In this document: piece after piece, positions 4,870-6,673 of the stretch | Position numbering within the stretch: position 1 is the first letter of the stretch | Layout of the letters: each line of letters starts with the position of its first letter | Translations under genes and position numbers: made by a program | Origin: an uncultured bacterium | Lineage (GTDB): Bacteria; Cyanobacteriota; Vampirovibrionia; Gastranaerophilales; Gastranaerophilaceae | Direction of reading: 5' to 3' | Assembly: GCA_900314375.1 (NCBI GenBank) | Contig: OMVC01000054.1 | Span: forward strand, 1-6,673 | DNA: 6,673 nucleotides | The notes under the pieces: model-generated | What the model was told of the DNA's origin: nothing | What the model saw: only the letters and a program-made list of their open reading frames with translations | Database searches by the model: none

Positions 4870-6672
4870 TTATTCTTCTTCAAGGCTTAAGATTGCCATG
4901 AATGCTTCTTGCGGAATTTCTACGCTTCCGACGGATTTCATACGTTTTTTACCGCGTTTTTGTTTTTCCAGAAGTTTGCGTTTACGGGTAATATCGCCGC
5001 CGTAACACTTTGCGAGTACGTTTTTGCGCATAGCTTTAATATTTGTTCTTGCAATAATTCTTCCGCCGACTGCAGCCTGAATAGGAACTTCAAACAGTTG
5101 TTTAGGAATAATTTCTTTTAATTTTACGGTAAGTTTTTGACCGATATAGTATGCGCTGTCTGTGTGGCAGATTACGGACAGAGCATCCACAACTTCGCCT
5201 GACAACATAACATCAAGTTTCACAAGATTAGAACGTTTGTATCCGCAAAATTCATAATCCATACTTGCATATCCTTTTGTACGCGATTTTAGCTGGTCAT
5301 AAAAGTCTGTTATAACTTCGCTTAAAGGAATTTCATAAGATAAATCGACGCGAACTTTATCCAAATATGTCATATTAATAAATATCCCGCGTTTTGTTTG
5401 TGCTAAATCCATTAAAGTTCCGACATAATCATTAGGTGTCAGAATTTGAACTTTTACATAAGGTTCTTCTATAAAATCTCTATATTGCGCATCAGGCAAA
5501 TTGGACGGGTTGTCGATATCTACGACTTCTCCGTTTGTTTTGTGAACTTTATAAACAACTGACGGCGCCGTAGTGATAAGTGACAGATCATATTCTCTTT
5601 CCAAACGTTCTTGGATAATTTCCATATGTAACATTCCCAAGAAACCGCATCTGAATCCAAACCCTAAAGCACTTGAAGTTTCAGGTTCAAAAGTTATGGA
5701 ACTGTCGTTAAGTTTTAATTTTTCCAAAGCCTCTTTTAAATCGGCATAATCCTCATTATCAACAGGATAAAGCCCTGAAAACACCATCGGCAAAGCTTCT
5801 TTATACCCCGGTAGCGGTTCTAGAGCGGGCACATCAACAGAAGTCAGAGTATCGCCGACAAAACGGGTTAATTCTTTTATTGAACCTGCAAAATATCCTA
5901 CATCTCCGCAGGTTAGTTTTTGTACGGGAACTCTTTGTGGGTTTTGATAACCCAATTCGACAACTTCACATTCTTTTCCTGTTGCCATAAATTTTACTTT
6001 TTGTCCTGTTGAAATTGAGCCGTCAATGACTTTAAAATAACAGACCGTACCTAAATATTGGTCATATACGCTGTCAAAAATCAATGCGCGCAGCGGTTTG
6101 TCTGAATTATCTTCAGGTGCCGGTATGTAATTTACAACAGCTTCCAACACATCTTCAATGCCTTCACCTGTTTTGGCGCTGACAGGAATTGCTATTGATG
6201 TATCAAGTCCTAAAATTTCTTCAATTTCCTGTTTAACTTTTTCAACATCTGCAGACGGCAGGTCGATTTTGTTTATAACGGGAATAATTTCCAAATTCTG
6301 TTCAATCGCAAGATAAACATTAGCCAATGTTTGAGCCTCAACCCCTTGGGTTGCATCAACGATTAACAAAGCACCTTCGCATGCTGCTAATGAGCGGGAA
6401 ACTTCATAAGAAAAATCGACGTGTCCGGGGGTGTCTATAAGATTAAGTTCGTAATTCTTGCCGTCATGTGCTTTATAATTCATCCTTGCTGCGTTAAGTT
6501 TAATAGTAATACCGCGTTCGCGCTCAATATCCATAGAATCAAGCAGTTGTTCCTGCATATCACGTTTGGAAACAGTTTCGGTTTTTTCTAATAACCTGTC
6601 GGCAAGTGTTGATTTTCCGTGATCTATGTGGGCAATTATACAAAAATTTCTTACGTTATCTCTTGATGTCAT
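4870..6672 (-). CDS. lepA: Elongation factor 4 (LepA), ribosome-associated GTPase
   Basis: LepA is a ribosome-binding GTPase implicated in back-translocation or ribosome assembly and initiation, cytosolic with membrane association in some bacteria. The 600 residues match the family's usual length (about 600). GTPase motifs are all present: AHIDHGKST (14-22), RGIT (53-56), DTPGH (80-84, with the catalytic His84), NKID (134-137) and SAK (165-167). The EF-G-like domain region FGFRCGFLGMLHMEI and the LepA-specific C-terminal domain ending in RKRKLLEKQKRGKKRMKSVG...IPQEAFMAILSLEEE confirm LepA rather than EF-G or TypA. The ATG is at 6670-6672, one base from the window edge, so its upstream region cannot be seen. 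The start agrees with the family N-terminus. No terminator is visible after its stop. The gene looks intact and ordinary. Confidence 0.98.
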   Translation of the reverse strand: MTSRDNVRNFCIIAHIDHGKSTLADRLLEKTETVSKRDMQEQLLDSMDIERERGITIKLNAARMNYKAHDGKNYELNLIDTPGHVDFSYEVSRSLAACEGALLIVDATQGVEAQTLANVYLAIEQNLEIIPVINKIDLPSADVEKVKQEIEEILGLDTSIAIPVSAKTGEGIEDVLEAVVNYIPAPEDNSDKPLRALIFDSVYDQYLGTVCYFKVIDGSISTGQKVKFMATGKECEVVELGYQNPQRVPVQKLTCGDVGYFAGSIKELTRFVGDTLTSVDVPALEPLPGYKEALPMVFSGLYPVDNEDYADLKEALEKLKLNDSSITFEPETSSALGFGFRCGFLGMLHMEIIQERLEREYDLSLITTAPSVVYKVHKTNGEVVDIDNPSNLPDAQYRDFIEEPYVKVQILTPNDYVGTLMDLAQTKRGIFINMTYLDKVRVDLSYEIPLSEVITDFYDQLKSRTKGYASMDYEFCGYKRSNLVKLDVMLSGEVVDALSVICHTDSAYYIGQKLTVKLKEIIPKQLFEVPIQAAVGGRIIARTNIKAMRKNVLAKCYGGDITRKRKLLEKQKRGKKRMKSVGSVEIPQEAFMAILSLEEE

Positions 6673-6673
6673 A

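Noticed and set aside
4671..5121. Short open frames overlapping the thioesterase 3' end and antisense to lepA
   Set aside because: They lie opposite strongly supported coding sequences and have no family resemblance or start signals.

Overview
The window is AT-rich chromosomal DNA with short intergenic gaps. It carries housekeeping genes (lepA, a RicT/PSP1 gene, an acyl-ACP thioesterase and a tRNA-Leu), two poorly characterised membrane-protein genes and one repeat-rich intergenic region. Codon use, base composition and the mix of families (PSP1/RicT, FatA-type thioesterase, Ala/Lys-rich HExxH membrane protein) would fit a gut Gastranaerophilales (Vampirovibrionia/Melainabacteria) or, less likely, a low-GC Firmicute. 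This placement is inference, because no taxonomic marker can be searched here.

Layout. Positions 1-72 are the tail of an upstream gene that overlaps the start of a RicT/PSP1-family gene (69-1001, +) by ATGA. A minus-strand gene for a membrane-anchored TPR protein (1005-2126) converges on it with only 3 bp between stop codons. From 2127 to 3041 there is no credible protein gene. A tRNA-Leu(CAG) gene at 2487-2567 is bracketed by partial copies of itself. Upstream lies a second copy of its promoter plus its first 11 nt, followed by a GC-richer, hairpin-rich insert. Downstream lie two near-identical 180-bp tandem units and a third truncated end, each beginning with the tRNA 3' end. The first two carry the tRNA terminator. 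Next come a gene for a putative HExxH membrane metalloprotease (3042-3968, +), an acyl-ACP thioesterase gene (4070-4858, +) and, convergent with it, the complete lepA gene (4870-6672, -).

The genes do not form one pathway. RicT (RNA maturation), tRNA-Leu and LepA (ribosome function) are general gene-expression functions, and the thioesterase belongs to fatty-acid metabolism. The most unusual part is the tRNA-Leu region at about 2250-2930. Its nested partial tRNA copies, duplicated promoter and mutually exclusive hairpins suggest either a decayed tRNA tandem array or a structured repeat element tied to the tRNA gene.
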